DNA of 64,000 nt from Cycloclasticus pugetii PS-1 (lineage in GTDB: Bacteria > Pseudomonadota > Gammaproteobacteria > Methylococcales > Cycloclasticaceae). The notes under the pieces are model-generated. The model was not told where the DNA came from, made no database searches, and saw nothing but the letters and a program-made list of their open reading frames with translations. The DNA lies in contig NZ_ARVU01000001.1 in NCBI RefSeq assembly GCF_000384415.1, positions 186,001 through 250,000 of the forward strand, read 5' to 3'. Position 1 is the first letter of the stretch; the number at the start of each line of letters is the position of its first letter. The position numbers and the translations under genes were made by a program. This document shows, piece by piece, positions 43,525-52,321 of the stretch.

Positions 43525-45554
43525 ACATATCGAAAAGCCAAAGGGTGCGTCGCCTACTCATAGTCGTATGTCTTATGGCGGCGATACTATCTAATACATC
43601 ATTGGCAAGAGACCAAGAGGCATTTCCATTGCCGCATGTGCTAAAGCCAGATGTTAATTTTTGGTTAAAAGTTTACACAGAAGTGACGACTGATGAAGGC
43701 TTTATACATGATAATCAGCGGTTGAATATCATTTATGAACGCTTATCTTTTACACCGGGCACAAGCTATAAAGAACGTCAACAATCCATTAAACAAAAGA
43801 AAAAGTACTACCAAGACATTTTACTCTACCTTGCGGCTAACCCAAGTAAACGACTAGATCAGGCGCGATATAGGCATATTAAAGCCTTGTGGCCAACAGG
43901 TACTACCGGCGAAGAGTTTAAAGAAGCGGCAAACCGGTTACGCTTTCAACTCGGGCAAGCAGATCGGTTTAAGCAGGGGTTGGTGAGGGCAGGGCGTTGG
44001 CAGCCGTATATTAAGGAAGAATTTCAAAAGCTTGATTTGCCGGATGAGTTGGCCGCTTTGCCGCATGTTGAGTCATCATTTCGTTCTGATGCTAGATCGC
44101 ATGCTGGAGCTGCTGGTTTGTGGCAATTTACGCGTTCGACGGGGCGTCGGTTTATGCGTATTGATCACGTCGTTGATGAACGATTAGACCCCTTTCTGGC
44201 AACAAGGGCAGCGGGCTTGTTGTTAAAAGATAACCATAAAATTACGGGAACCTGGCCGCTAGCATTAACCGCTTATAACCACGGCGCTGCGGGTATGAGG
44301 CGCGCAGTGTCAGCGACGGGGGGAACTGATATTGCCAAAATAGTGCGTGAATATAAGGGCCGTACGTTTGGGTTTGCCTCACGAAATTTTTATAATGCGT
44401 TTGTCGCTGCACACGATATTGACCAGCAACCGTCAAAATATTTTGGGCAAGTGCAACGAGACCCCCCGATGGTGATTCAAGAGGTTAAGTTGCCATCCTA
44501 TTACTCGGCGCAAGGCTTAATGACGGCATTTGGGATTAACAATAATATTTTTAAATCGTTGAACCCAGCGTTACAACCGACCGTTTGGTCAAACAATAAA
44601 TATATTCCAAAGGGCTACAAGCTTCGGGTGCCGGTAGAGACGGGTGCTGCGTCGATTAAAGGGTTAATGGCCAGAATTCCTCCTGACGAGCAATCAATGA
44701 AACAAAAACCTGATGTTTCATATCGGGTGAAACGAGGTGATTCGCTCTCTAAAATTGCTGAACGCTTTAAGGTAAAAACCAGTCAGTTAGTGGCGATAAA
44801 TGGGCTAAAGAGTCAACATAAGATTCGTGTTGGTCAGCTACTAAAGTTACCTAATATAGCGAAAAACCAATTAAAGGGCGCACACCCAGTAGCGCAGGAT
44901 GCTATTTTTTATACCGTCAGAAAGGGTGATCGTTTATCAGCTATTGCAAGTAGGGTAGGCGTGTCTGAGGCGAATATTGTGTCTTTAAATAAATTAAAAA
45001 ATAAGCATTATTTATATGTAGGACAAAAACTGCGGATACGAGCAAACCCAGATGTATTGTCAGTCGCTGCGAGTGCAAAGGCCCTTAACCCTAAAAACCA
45101 TGTAGAAGAAAACAGTTTAAAAGCGGACCCGAGTAATTATCGAGTGGCCGATGATGGGTCTGTCGAAGTTCAAAGTAATGAGACGCTTGGGCATTTTTCC
45201 GAATGGTTGTCGTTAAAAACGACGGTCTTGAGAAAGCTTAATAAGATGAGTGCTCAATCTCGGCTAAGGATGGGCGATCGACTTAAGCTTGATTTCTCGC
45301 ATGTAGACAGGCGTCAATTAGAAAGCAAGCGCTTGGCTTTTCATAAAAAAATACAGGATGACTTTTTTAAGCGGTTTAGCGTTGTTGAAACAGAAACATT
45401 ACGGCTCAAAAACGGCAGTTCTGTTTGGTTATTAGCGCAACAACAAAATGTGCCGTTATGGTTGTTAAGGCAATACAATACGAAAGTCGACCTTAATCGT
45501 GTTAGTACTGGGACACGGTTAACCATTCCTAAGGTTAAGAAAAAGCCAAAATAG
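43512..45554 (+). CDS. mltD: Membrane-bound lytic murein transglycosylase D-like protein with LysM repeats
   Basis: This 680-aa enzyme has an N-terminal hydrophobic segment (LLIVVCLMAAILSNTSLA). The SLT domain is LPHVESSFRSDARSHAGAAGLWQF, with catalytic Glu near residue 187. Two clear LysM modules follow, YRVKRGDSLSKIAERFKVKT and YTVRKGDRLSAIASRVGVSE. Two weaker LysM-like units follow, ending VSTGTRLTIPKVKKK. E. coli MltD has fewer residues, so the C-terminal units are an extension. The signal lacks a lipobox Cys at the expected place. An in-frame TTG at 43503 is less likely than ATG 43512. Confidence 0.9.
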   Translation: MAVLNISKSQRVRRLLIVVCLMAAILSNTSLARDQEAFPLPHVLKPDVNFWLKVYTEVTTDEGFIHDNQRLNIIYERLSFTPGTSYKERQQSIKQKKKYYQDILLYLAANPSKRLDQARYRHIKALWPTGTTGEEFKEAANRLRFQLGQADRFKQGLVRAGRWQPYIKEEFQKLDLPDELAALPHVESSFRSDARSHAGAAGLWQFTRSTGRRFMRIDHVVDERLDPFLATRAAGLLLKDNHKITGTWPLALTAYNHGAAGMRRAVSATGGTDIAKIVREYKGRTFGFASRNFYNAFVAAHDIDQQPSKYFGQVQRDPPMVIQEVKLPSYYSAQGLMTAFGINNNIFKSLNPALQPTVWSNNKYIPKGYKLRVPVETGAASIKGLMARIPPDEQSMKQKPDVSYRVKRGDSLSKIAERFKVKTSQLVAINGLKSQHKIRVGQLLKLPNIAKNQLKGAHPVAQDAIFYTVRKGDRLSAIASRVGVSEANIVSLNKLKNKHYLYVGQKLRIRANPDVLSVAASAKALNPKNHVEENSLKADPSNYRVADDGSVEVQSNETLGHFSEWLSLKTTVLRKLNKMSAQSRLRMGDRLKLDFSHVDRRQLESKRLAFHKKIQDDFFKRFSVVETETLRLKNGSSVWLLAQQQNVPLWLLRQYNTKVDLNRVSTGTRLTIPKVKKKPK

Positions 45555-45560
45555 TAGACC

Positions 45561-46712
45561 TTATGTTGAAGGTGAAATAACGAGTTCACCTGAAGTGACA
45601 CTAAAGTTGTTATCGCCTTCCAGCGTAGCAAGGAGATCTTGGCCAACCATCTCATTGCGCCAATCACTCAATAACTCAAGATCGCGTTGACCATGGATCA
45701 ACTGTAATAATTCTTTACGATTGGTGAGAGACGTGGCGTTGACGTTCGCGGCGGCGGCTTTCAATCTTACTTGAGCCATTAATAGATCGGCTAAGGCTTC
45801 TTGTTTTTCAGTGACTTTCTTAGGTTTTTGTTGAGCCGCAGTAGAGGCTGGTTTTTTGTCAATGGCATTGGCAATAATGTCGATAATTGCGCGCCCAAAT
45901 TTATCGGTGAATTTGTCTGAAATGCCGCGAATAGACGATAGAGTGTGGAGATTGGTTGGCTTGAGTTTGGCCACCTCTATTAAAATATCATCTTTAATTA
46001 TCCAGCCACGAGGGATGTCTTTTTGTTGTGCAAGGTCTTCACGCCATTCGGCTAATTTTTGTAACGCAGATAAGGCGCCACCTTTTAAACGTTTGGCTGC
46101 TCGGATCCTTTTCCATGCAAGTTCTGGTGGGTTGGAATACAGTGAAGGTTTGCATAAATCGGCAAAGGCTGGCGCCAACCAATTAAGTCGGTCTTTTTCC
46201 TTTAGTTGGTTTTCTAATAATGGGTAAAGCTTGGCTAGATAAATCACATCGTCAGCTGCATAGGTGATTTGTTCTTCGCTTAACGGTCTACGTAGCCAGT
46301 CTGTACGTGAATGAGCTTTGCTTAATTGCACACCCAAAATATCATCCACTAATCGTGCATAGCCGGCTTGTTCTGGGTGGCCTAAAATGGGCGCGGCAAT
46401 TTGAGTATCAAAAACAGGCGCTAATGGCTTGCCGCGTAAATCGTAGAAAATTTCTTGATCTTGACGTGCGGCATGGAAGACTTTGAGTATATTTTGGCTG
46501 TATAAAATATCCAATAAGGGCTTGATGTCACAGGCTATTGGGTCGATGATAGCGACTATATCGGCAGTGGCAATTTGAATTAACGCCAGTATTGAACGGT
46601 AGGTTTTTTCCCGTTGAAACTCAGTATCTATCGCCAACCAAGGTTCGTTTTTTATCGTGTTACAAAACTCAGAAAGCTGTTCATTGGTGTCGATATAGTG
46701 AGGTTTCGTCAT
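45561..46712 (-). CDS. rnd: Ribonuclease D
   Basis: RNase D trims the 3' ends of tRNA precursors. The 383-aa product has the DEDD exonuclease motifs (AIDTEFQREKTYRSILALIQIA, VFHAARQDQEIFYDL, YAADDVIYLAKLYPLL). The HRDC domains that hold the substrate follow, as in SALQKLAEWREDLAQQKDIPRGWI. Length fits. It is convergent with the MltD-like gene (6 bp between stops) and divergent from the DUF2007 gene. Confidence 0.95.
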   Translation of the reverse strand: MTKPHYIDTNEQLSEFCNTIKNEPWLAIDTEFQREKTYRSILALIQIATADIVAIIDPIACDIKPLLDILYSQNILKVFHAARQDQEIFYDLRGKPLAPVFDTQIAAPILGHPEQAGYARLVDDILGVQLSKAHSRTDWLRRPLSEEQITYAADDVIYLAKLYPLLENQLKEKDRLNWLAPAFADLCKPSLYSNPPELAWKRIRAAKRLKGGALSALQKLAEWREDLAQQKDIPRGWIIKDDILIEVAKLKPTNLHTLSSIRGISDKFTDKFGRAIIDIIANAIDKKPASTAAQQKPKKVTEKQEALADLLMAQVRLKAAAANVNATSLTNRKELLQLIHGQRDLELLSDWRNEMVGQDLLATLEGDNNFSVTSGELVISPST

Positions 46713-46750
46713 AACAGTAAAGCGTGTAAAAAGAAGAGGCAGTGTAAACG

Positions 46751-47071
46751 ATGATTAAAGTTTTTACAGCGCAAAATTTTATCGAGGTTGCTTTTTGGAG
46801 AAACTACCTCGAACAACACGGGATTGCCTGCCAAATCAAAAATGAGTTTTTAGGGGCCGCTGCCGGAGAGTTACCACCGACAGAGTGTTGGCCAGAGCTT
46901 TGGATAAATGATGAACGTGACGAACAATTAGCGCAAAAGTATTTGGCCAGTGATCCACTGGGTGAGCAAGATTTACCTGCATGGAGATGTTCGTTTTGTG
47001 GAGAAGAAAGTGACGGACAGTTTTCACATTGTTGGAATTGTGAGAAAGAAAAACCTATCGAGACAAATTAA
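46751..47071 (+). CDS. DUF2007 (putative signal-transducing) protein with zinc ribbon
   Basis: This 106-aa protein starts with a DUF2007 domain (MIKVFTAQNFIEVAFWRNYLEQHGIACQIKNEFLG; about 1-68). It ends with a zinc-ribbon-like CSFCGEESDGQFSHCWNCEKE (two CxxC pairs). DUF2007 has a PII-like fold of unknown function. It lies 12 bp before a small membrane protein gene, probably in one operon. Confidence 0.82.
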   Translation: MIKVFTAQNFIEVAFWRNYLEQHGIACQIKNEFLGAAAGELPPTECWPELWINDERDEQLAQKYLASDPLGEQDLPAWRCSFCGEESDGQFSHCWNCEKEKPIETN

Positions 47072-47083
47072 GGCGGTTAAAAG

Positions 47084-47269
47084 ATGAATATGGCATTGTG
47101 GGAGCAATTAGCGTTGGGCGCGGTAGCGTTATTGGTTATTTTTTGGTTTAGACCGGGTATTAAAGCGGCGCTTAAACAAAGTGAAGAGGCGGAAAAGGAC
47201 TGGGCTGGTATTTTGTTACCCATAGCGGCTGTTATTTTATTTGTTATTTTTTTAGTGCTGACCAGCTAA
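47084..47269 (+). CDS. Small two-helix membrane protein
   Basis: This 61-aa protein has two hydrophobic segments (about 5-22, LALGAVALLVIFWFRPG, and 42-60, GILLPIAAVILFVIFLVLTS) joined by a charged loop KQSEEAEKDW. It is conserved-looking but unnamed. It follows the DUF2007 gene by 12 bp, with AAGGCGG upstream of the ATG as ribosome site. Confidence 0.7.
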   Translation: MNMALWEQLALGAVALLVIFWFRPGIKAALKQSEEAEKDWAGILLPIAAVILFVIFLVLTS

Positions 47270-47352
47270 GGGTGAAAATGTTCGATGTTTGATCGAGTAG
47301 TTAGCCGTTATTAGGTCTGTTAAGGGACATGCAGATGGCTTTGTATATAACA

Positions 47353-47440
47353 AGGCATAAGTAGATGCCTCAAATAAGAATAGGTTTTTATGCTTGGCTT
47401 GAACACAATAAAACCGAGTGTATTAAACCAATACACGGTT
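47353..47440. repeat. Two inverted repeats before darP
   Basis: AGGCAT-N6-ATGCCT (47353-47370) is a perfect dyad. AACCG-AG-TGTATT with AATACACGGTT (47412-47440) forms an 11-bp stem with a two-base bulge. They sit in the 215-bp gap before darP. Their role is not evident. Confidence 0.35.
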
Positions 47441-47484
47441 AATTTGTTAGCATGTCGTTATTATTAGATCAGGTTATATAGTTA

Positions 47485-47991
47485 ATGAATCAAGAAGAAG
47501 CAAGAGCAGCAGAACTCATCAGTAAAACTCAAATTAAACGAGAAGCGGATGATTTGGTGGCGCTAGGGAAAAGGATTGCGGATTTGTCGCAAGATCAATT
47601 CGATGGCATGCCATTAACGGATGACTTAAGACAAGCCATTGTTGTGGCCAGAAAATTATCTAAAGGCGGGGCGATAAAACGGCAATTTAAGTATATTGGA
47701 AAATTGTTACGCAGTACCGATGTTGAAGGGATTAACCAAGCCATTGAACGACAGCTCGATAAAGACAGAGCGGCGACAGCTCGCTTACATATGATGGAGC
47801 AATGGCGAGATAAGTTAGTCGAGCAAGGAGATGCAGCGTTGAGCGAATTCTTAGTGAATTACCCACAGGCGGATCGCCAACACATTAGGCAGCTTCAACG
47901 AAAAGCGAATCAAGAATTGGAAAAACAAAAGCCGCCAGCTGCTGCACGGAAAATATTTCAGTATATAAAGGAACTGTCGGTTAATGATTAA
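47485..47991 (+). CDS. darP: Ribosome biogenesis factor DarP (YjgA, DUF615)
   Basis: This 168-aa all-helical protein has the YjgA pattern SKTQIKREADDLVALGKRIADLS, DLRQAIVVARKLSKGGAIKRQFKYIGKLLR and DRQHIRQLQRKANQE. DarP binds the late 50S precursor and aids its maturation. Length is as in E. coli. It stands alone between two gaps. Confidence 0.93.
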   Translation: MNQEEARAAELISKTQIKREADDLVALGKRIADLSQDQFDGMPLTDDLRQAIVVARKLSKGGAIKRQFKYIGKLLRSTDVEGINQAIERQLDKDRAATARLHMMEQWRDKLVEQGDAALSEFLVNYPQADRQHIRQLQRKANQELEKQKPPAAARKIFQYIKELSVND

Positions 47992-48050
47992 GAAGCTGTT
48001 CAGTTAAGTTCGCTTATAGTGTCCAGATGTTTATAAATAAGGAGAGGGTT

Positions 48051-48647
48051 ATGTTAACTAAAAGATCAACAATGGGTGTTTTGGTGTTGCTTTTTTTATT
48101 CTCGATTACAGCCGTGCATGCGGCTAAACCAGAGGGCGAGTTTGTAGGCAAGGCCGAACACAGTGAATCCTTTTGGGAGCGCTGGTTTGGTCGCTCTGAG
48201 AAGCTGGATAAAAAGGAGCTCGACGACACGCTAGGCAGTAAAAAAGAAAAACAGAAGCAAAATAAAGATAAAGAAAAAACGAAACATTATTTTACTGAGT
48301 CAGAACGTTCTTATATAAAAGATTATTATCGCCGTGATGGTGATGATAAAGCCGATAAAAAGTATAAAAAAAATAAGGACAAACAGGTACCTTATGGTTT
48401 GCAAAAGAAATTAGATCGTGGTGGTCAGTTGCCTCCAGGTTGGGAGGCAAAAGTAGCCCGCGGAGAAGTGTTGGATAGCGATATTTTACGATACTCAGAA
48501 CGTATCCCGCATGAGTTGGCCAGACGACTGCCTACGATACGTGATGGTGAAGAAGTCCGTCGAGTAGGTAATAAAGTGGTACGGGTTTTAGAAGGAAACG
48601 GTACAGTTATTGACGTGATTGATCTAGCAGACGTTCTGCTTCGTTAA
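48051..48647 (+). CDS. CigR-like exported protein
   Basis: This 198-aa protein has a signal peptide (MLTKRSTMGVLVLLFLFSITAVHAAKP) and a very Lys/Glu/Asp-rich middle (about 55-105). The C-terminal block QVPYGLQKKLDRGGQLPPGW...RGEVLD and GNKVVRVLEGNGTVIDVIDL resembles the CigR (RcnB-like) family. Salmonella CigR is described as an anti-virulence regulator; the general role is unclear. An earlier in-frame ATG at 48027 exists, but GGAGAGG at 48041-48047 supports the ATG at 48051. Confidence 0.75.
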   Translation: MLTKRSTMGVLVLLFLFSITAVHAAKPEGEFVGKAEHSESFWERWFGRSEKLDKKELDDTLGSKKEKQKQNKDKEKTKHYFTESERSYIKDYYRRDGDDKADKKYKKNKDKQVPYGLQKKLDRGGQLPPGWEAKVARGEVLDSDILRYSERIPHELARRLPTIRDGEEVRRVGNKVVRVLEGNGTVIDVIDLADVLLR

Positions 48648-48661
48648 TAAATATTTCTAGT

Positions 48662-48688
48662 GTCTGGTCGTTATTACAACGGCCAGAC
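48662..48688. repeat. Hairpin between convergent genes
   Basis: GTCTGGTCGTT and AACGGCCAGAC form an 11-bp stem with one G-T wobble and loop ATTAC, overlapping the stop codon of the SLC13 gene. T-runs are poor on both strands, so termination is possible but weak. Confidence 0.4.
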
Positions 48689-50452
48689 GATTAGAATAAG
48701 GGGGACAGAGATCAGCGTGATAATAATTTCCAAGGGTAGTCCCATTCGCCAATAATCCCCAAATTGATAACCGCCGGGCCCCATTACAAGTGTATTGGAT
48801 TGATGCCCAATAGGTGTTAAAAAAGCGCAAGAGGCACCAATGGCAACGGCCATTAGAAAGGGGTCTATATTCACGCCAAGTTGATTTGCAATGCCAACAG
48901 AAATAGGGGCCATTACTAGCGCAGTGGCAGCATTGTTGATAATATCGGATAAAAACATTGTGGTTACTAGAATCAGCGTTAAAACCATGTAGATGGGTAA
49001 CCCTTCAGTGATACTAACGATGCTACTGGCAACCAGCTCGGTAGCGCCTGTGCTTTCTAAGGCGCGACCAACCGGAATCATGCCACCAAGTAAAATAATA
49101 ATTGGCCAATCGACATCGCGATAAACGTCTTTGCCAGGCAAAAACCCCATGATGGAATATACAAGAATGGCTAAGATAAAGGCTCCTGCCATTGGCAAAA
49201 TATTGATTGCACCGAGAATAATCGCGCCAATAAAAATTGCCAAAGCTATCAAAACCCGGCGGTGTTGCCCAATTTGAATGCCACGTTCGGCGAGCGGTAA
49301 TAGATTGAGCCCTGTGAGCATGTCGTTAATTAAACCTTTTTGGTATTGTAGCAATAGGACGTCACCGGCCTGAAAGGTATTGTTGCGTAGGCGTTTGCGA
49401 ACCACAGATCCTTCTTGAGCAAGGCCGATAACAGCAACTGAATTAGCGGTTCGGCGACGTAAATAAGAAACATCTCGGCCAACCAGCGGAGAAGTGGCGG
49501 TAATAACACACTCGGTTAATGCGAGGTCGCCCTCGGTTAAATTATTAAATGTTTTTCCAGTGGCTGTTTGAAATTCTAAGTGTGAATCAGCAAATTTGCT
49601 CTGCAAGGTTAACGGGTCGCCTCGAAGGATTAAGATATCGTTTTCTTTAAGCTTATAATTTGGGTTTGTATTAAGTGCAAAATAGTGACCACGAGCAACG
49701 CCAACAATGCCAATATCGTTAATTTGAAGGTCTTCAACTTCATTAACAGCAAGGCCAATTAAGGGGCTTTCTGGCATCACCTTCGCTTCGGTTAAGTAAC
49801 TACTGACTTCAAATAGCTTTTCGGGCTGATTTTCTTCAAATCGTTTTTTTGGTATTAACCGCCAGCCAATTAAGGTAATAAAGGTGACGCCAATGACAGC
49901 GATAACGGAGCCAATCGGTGAGAAGTCAAACATACTAAAAGCGGTTCCAGTAATGTCAGCACGATAATTTGCAATGATAATATTGGGTGGCGTACCAATC
50001 ATCGTGCTCATGCCGCCTAAAATACTACCAAACGCCAAGGGCATTAAAACCATCGCGGGTGATCGGCCGTGCTCTTTAGCGGTGGCAATGGCAACTGGTA
50101 GTAATAAAGCAAGCGCGCCAACATTATTCATAAAGGCAGAAAAAAAGGTGACAAGAGCCGTTAATAAGGCAATATGAATGATGGCGTTACCAGTGTGGGG
50201 TAATAAGTAGGAGGCCACAACATCAACAACGCCGGCATTCTTGAGTGCTTGGCTGATAATCAACACAGCGGCAACGGTAATAACAGCTGTGTGCCCAAAG
50301 CCTGCAAACGCCTCATTAGGGGTAACAAGGCCAAATAATAGAACAGCAGTCATGGCTGTTAACGCAACAATGTCATATCGCCATCGTCCCCAAGCGAATA
50401 AAGCAAGGGTTACCGTTAAGATGGCGAATATTATGCTTTGATCATGGTTCAT
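48674..50452 (-). CDS. SLC13 (DASS) family permease with two TrkA-C domains
   Basis: This 592-aa membrane protein has two transporter halves. Motifs include LLPVAIATAKEHGRSPAMVLMPLAFGSILGGMSTMIGTPPNII and ASCAFLTPIGHQSNTLVMGPGGYQFGDYWRMG. Two regulatory RCK-C/TrkA-C domains lie between them (about 215-295 and 305-390). Such proteins carry dicarboxylates or sulfate with sodium; the substrate is unknown. Its first 11 bp overlap the end of a membrane J-protein gene, so the two are co-transcribed. Confidence 0.9.
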   Translation of the reverse strand: MNHDQSIIFAILTVTLALFAWGRWRYDIVALTAMTAVLLFGLVTPNEAFAGFGHTAVITVAAVLIISQALKNAGVVDVVASYLLPHTGNAIIHIALLTALVTFFSAFMNNVGALALLLPVAIATAKEHGRSPAMVLMPLAFGSILGGMSTMIGTPPNIIIANYRADITGTAFSMFDFSPIGSVIAVIGVTFITLIGWRLIPKKRFEENQPEKLFEVSSYLTEAKVMPESPLIGLAVNEVEDLQINDIGIVGVARGHYFALNTNPNYKLKENDILILRGDPLTLQSKFADSHLEFQTATGKTFNNLTEGDLALTECVITATSPLVGRDVSYLRRRTANSVAVIGLAQEGSVVRKRLRNNTFQAGDVLLLQYQKGLINDMLTGLNLLPLAERGIQIGQHRRVLIALAIFIGAIILGAINILPMAGAFILAILVYSIMGFLPGKDVYRDVDWPIIILLGGMIPVGRALESTGATELVASSIVSITEGLPIYMVLTLILVTTMFLSDIINNAATALVMAPISVGIANQLGVNIDPFLMAVAIGASCAFLTPIGHQSNTLVMGPGGYQFGDYWRMGLPLEIIITLISVPLILIVWPL

Positions 50453-50930
50453 ATTCTTTTAAAAGTAAGTTTTTGGCTTGGTTGATTTGACTCGCTAAGG
50501 TTTCGGAACCGCCTTTGTCGGGGTGTACTTTCTGCATGAGTCGTTTATGTGCTGCAATAATGTCTTTTCTTGAAGCGCCGGGCTTTAAGCCCAGCATAGT
50601 GAGGGCTTGTTGTTGATTCATTGCTTGCGCTGAAGGCGGTGGGGTGTTGCCCTGAGCTTTGCTTTTGGTGGATTTTATTATTTTAGCCATACCAAGCAGG
50701 CGTAAAATATTGGGCAGCTGCTTTGCAATAAGTGGAATGGCGGAGCCAATAAAGGCAAAGATAATATTTAGTTTGCCGGTGACAGCAAGAAAGATAAGCC
50801 CGAGACCTAACAACAACCAAAGTGATTTTCGAATAGTGGCAGCAACGGTTTCAGCGGGGGTGTTGAGGAACCATCGGACGAGATAGATGGCACCTAAAGC
50901 AACGGCAATAACTAAGAGCAGGCGAATCAT
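50442..50930 (-). CDS. Membrane-anchored DnaJ-domain protein
   Basis: This 162-aa protein has N-terminal hydrophobic helices (about 3-20, 36-52, 55-75). A C-terminal J-domain (about 105-162) has the HPDKGG motif at about 140, like mitochondrial TIM14/Pam18. It should stimulate an Hsp70 at the inner membrane. Its stop overlaps the start of the SLC13 permease gene by 11 bp. A role in permease quality control is an attractive but unproven idea. Confidence 0.87.
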   Translation of the reverse strand: MIRLLLVIAVALGAIYLVRWFLNTPAETVAATIRKSLWLLLGLGLIFLAVTGKLNIIFAFIGSAIPLIAKQLPNILRLLGMAKIIKSTKSKAQGNTPPPSAQAMNQQQALTMLGLKPGASRKDIIAAHKRLMQKVHPDKGGSETLASQINQAKNLLLKEYEP

Positions 50931-51005
50931 ACGAGCGGTAAATTTATTTGTAGCATTATTTTATTAATTCACGGTATTTCTTCTAATTTTGTCTAAGCTT
51001 ACTGT

Positions 51006-51509
51006 GTGCGAAACGAAAATAGAAATAAAATCTCAAAACAAATCCAAGAACTGCCGGAGGATGCAAGACGGTTTTGTTTTCTAATTGAAAATATAGATGA
51101 GTTTGAGGCGCAAAACTGGCTGACTCAAATTAGTTTGGTTTTGCCAAGAATTCACGCCGTTATGGAAGTAATCGATCATGCAAATAATAGGGCGGAATGC
51201 TTTTTTGCATTATCTGATATTGATGAGCGCTTCGAGCTTTTCTGCCACCTTAAAAAATCATTAGGCGAGAAAGACGGTTATGAAGTAGGTGAGGAGTTAA
51301 TCCATAACGAACTGTATGGAAGCCTGTCTGAAGACTTGGCCGACCTTTACTTCGAAATTAAACGGGGCTTAGATATTATTAATTGCGGCCAAGAGAACTT
51401 ATCTGTTGCTTTGAACCTATGGCGTGATGGGTTCTTTCTTCATTGGGGGCAGCATTTGATCGATGCTGAGCGACATTTGTATCATTTACGCGTCCACCAT
51501 CAAATATAA
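51006..51509 (+). CDS. DUF5063-like protein
   Basis: This 167-aa soluble, largely helical, acidic protein agrees with DUF5063 in feel: ARRFCFLIENIDEFEAQNWLTQISLVLPRIHAVM, LFCHLKKSLGEKDGYEV and DLADLYFEIKRGLDIINCG...LWRDGFFLHWGQHLIDAERHLY. The family's function is unknown. The start appears to be GTG at 51006 with no strong ribosome site, so the N-terminus is uncertain. It is divergent from the J-protein gene. Confidence 0.72.
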   Translation: MRNENRNKISKQIQELPEDARRFCFLIENIDEFEAQNWLTQISLVLPRIHAVMEVIDHANNRAECFFALSDIDERFELFCHLKKSLGEKDGYEVGEELIHNELYGSLSEDLADLYFEIKRGLDIINCGQENLSVALNLWRDGFFLHWGQHLIDAERHLYHLRVHHQI

Positions 51510-51550
51510 AGCTGTTGGATGGGTTAGTTGTAGTAAGTGCTTGCTTACTT

Positions 51551-52318
51551 TTAGTCACGTTGGCGGTGTTTTAGAGATTGTCGTATCCAAATAATAACCC
51601 CGGTAAAAGCTAAAAATATAAGAATAACTGCGATTAAATCAAACAATAAAACCCCGTAGGCTCCAAAAAAACGGCCACTATGTATGTCTAGCATAAAGGT
51701 TTCCAGTGAAATAATGTTTGATTTATAGCGTTGGTTGATGGCCTTAAGTGCAGTCTTTGATAAAGGTTCTTGGCTGGCCCAGTGTAGCTGTTCGTCAACG
51801 GTAGTTTTTTGAAAACTCAATGCCTCAGTGAGTCGATAAATTTGATCGTTTGCAAGCAAGTGTATTTGCTGATCACTAGTAGACCCTATGCGATTAATAT
51901 TAGCGGGGACTCCGTTGAGAGTGCCCAATGTTTCAACGAGCTGGTTGTCTGCGTCAATCAGCAGTACCGTATTGGTTAATGCAATAAGTAAAAAATCATT
52001 AAATTCAATGGCACCAGCTAACATGCTGTCTATTGCCATAGCCTCATTCGAATTGATGAATAATAAATCATCGGCCTGTGTGACGGTATATTGCTTTGTT
52101 TTGAATTGTCGGGTCCAAGTAGGCGCTTGGATGTTGTAATTGTCTAATAGAAAATTAGAGCTAAGGTGTTTTTTTTTTAGCGCCAAATCATCGGTGTGGT
52201 TTAACGCAATACCGCTGAGGCTAATAAAGATGACAAACACAGCAGCTAAGAGCCCCGTGTAGCGATGCCAAAGGTATAAGGAACTAAATTTTTTTCGGCG
52301 ATACCTTTTGTTGCCCAT
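51551..52318 (-). CDS. PepSY-associated membrane protein
   Basis: This 255-aa protein has an N-terminal helix (LLAAVFVIFISLSGIALNHTDD) and a C-terminal helix (GVLLFDLIAVILIFLAFTGVIIWI) around a periplasmic part of about 175 residues. This is the PepSY-associated TM helix layout. SLYLWHRYTGLLAA and MLDIHSGRFFG carry His residues that may bind haem, as in ferric-reductase-like PepSY proteins. It ends the porin-FMN-PepSY operon, 3 bp behind the FMN-binding gene. Iron-linked redox work is inferred from the operon and the Fur site. Confidence 0.82.
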   Translation of the reverse strand: MGNKRYRRKKFSSLYLWHRYTGLLAAVFVIFISLSGIALNHTDDLALKKKHLSSNFLLDNYNIQAPTWTRQFKTKQYTVTQADDLLFINSNEAMAIDSMLAGAIEFNDFLLIALTNTVLLIDADNQLVETLGTLNGVPANINRIGSTSDQQIHLLANDQIYRLTEALSFQKTTVDEQLHWASQEPLSKTALKAINQRYKSNIISLETFMLDIHSGRFFGAYGVLLFDLIAVILIFLAFTGVIIWIRQSLKHRQRD

Positions 52319-52321
52319 GAT

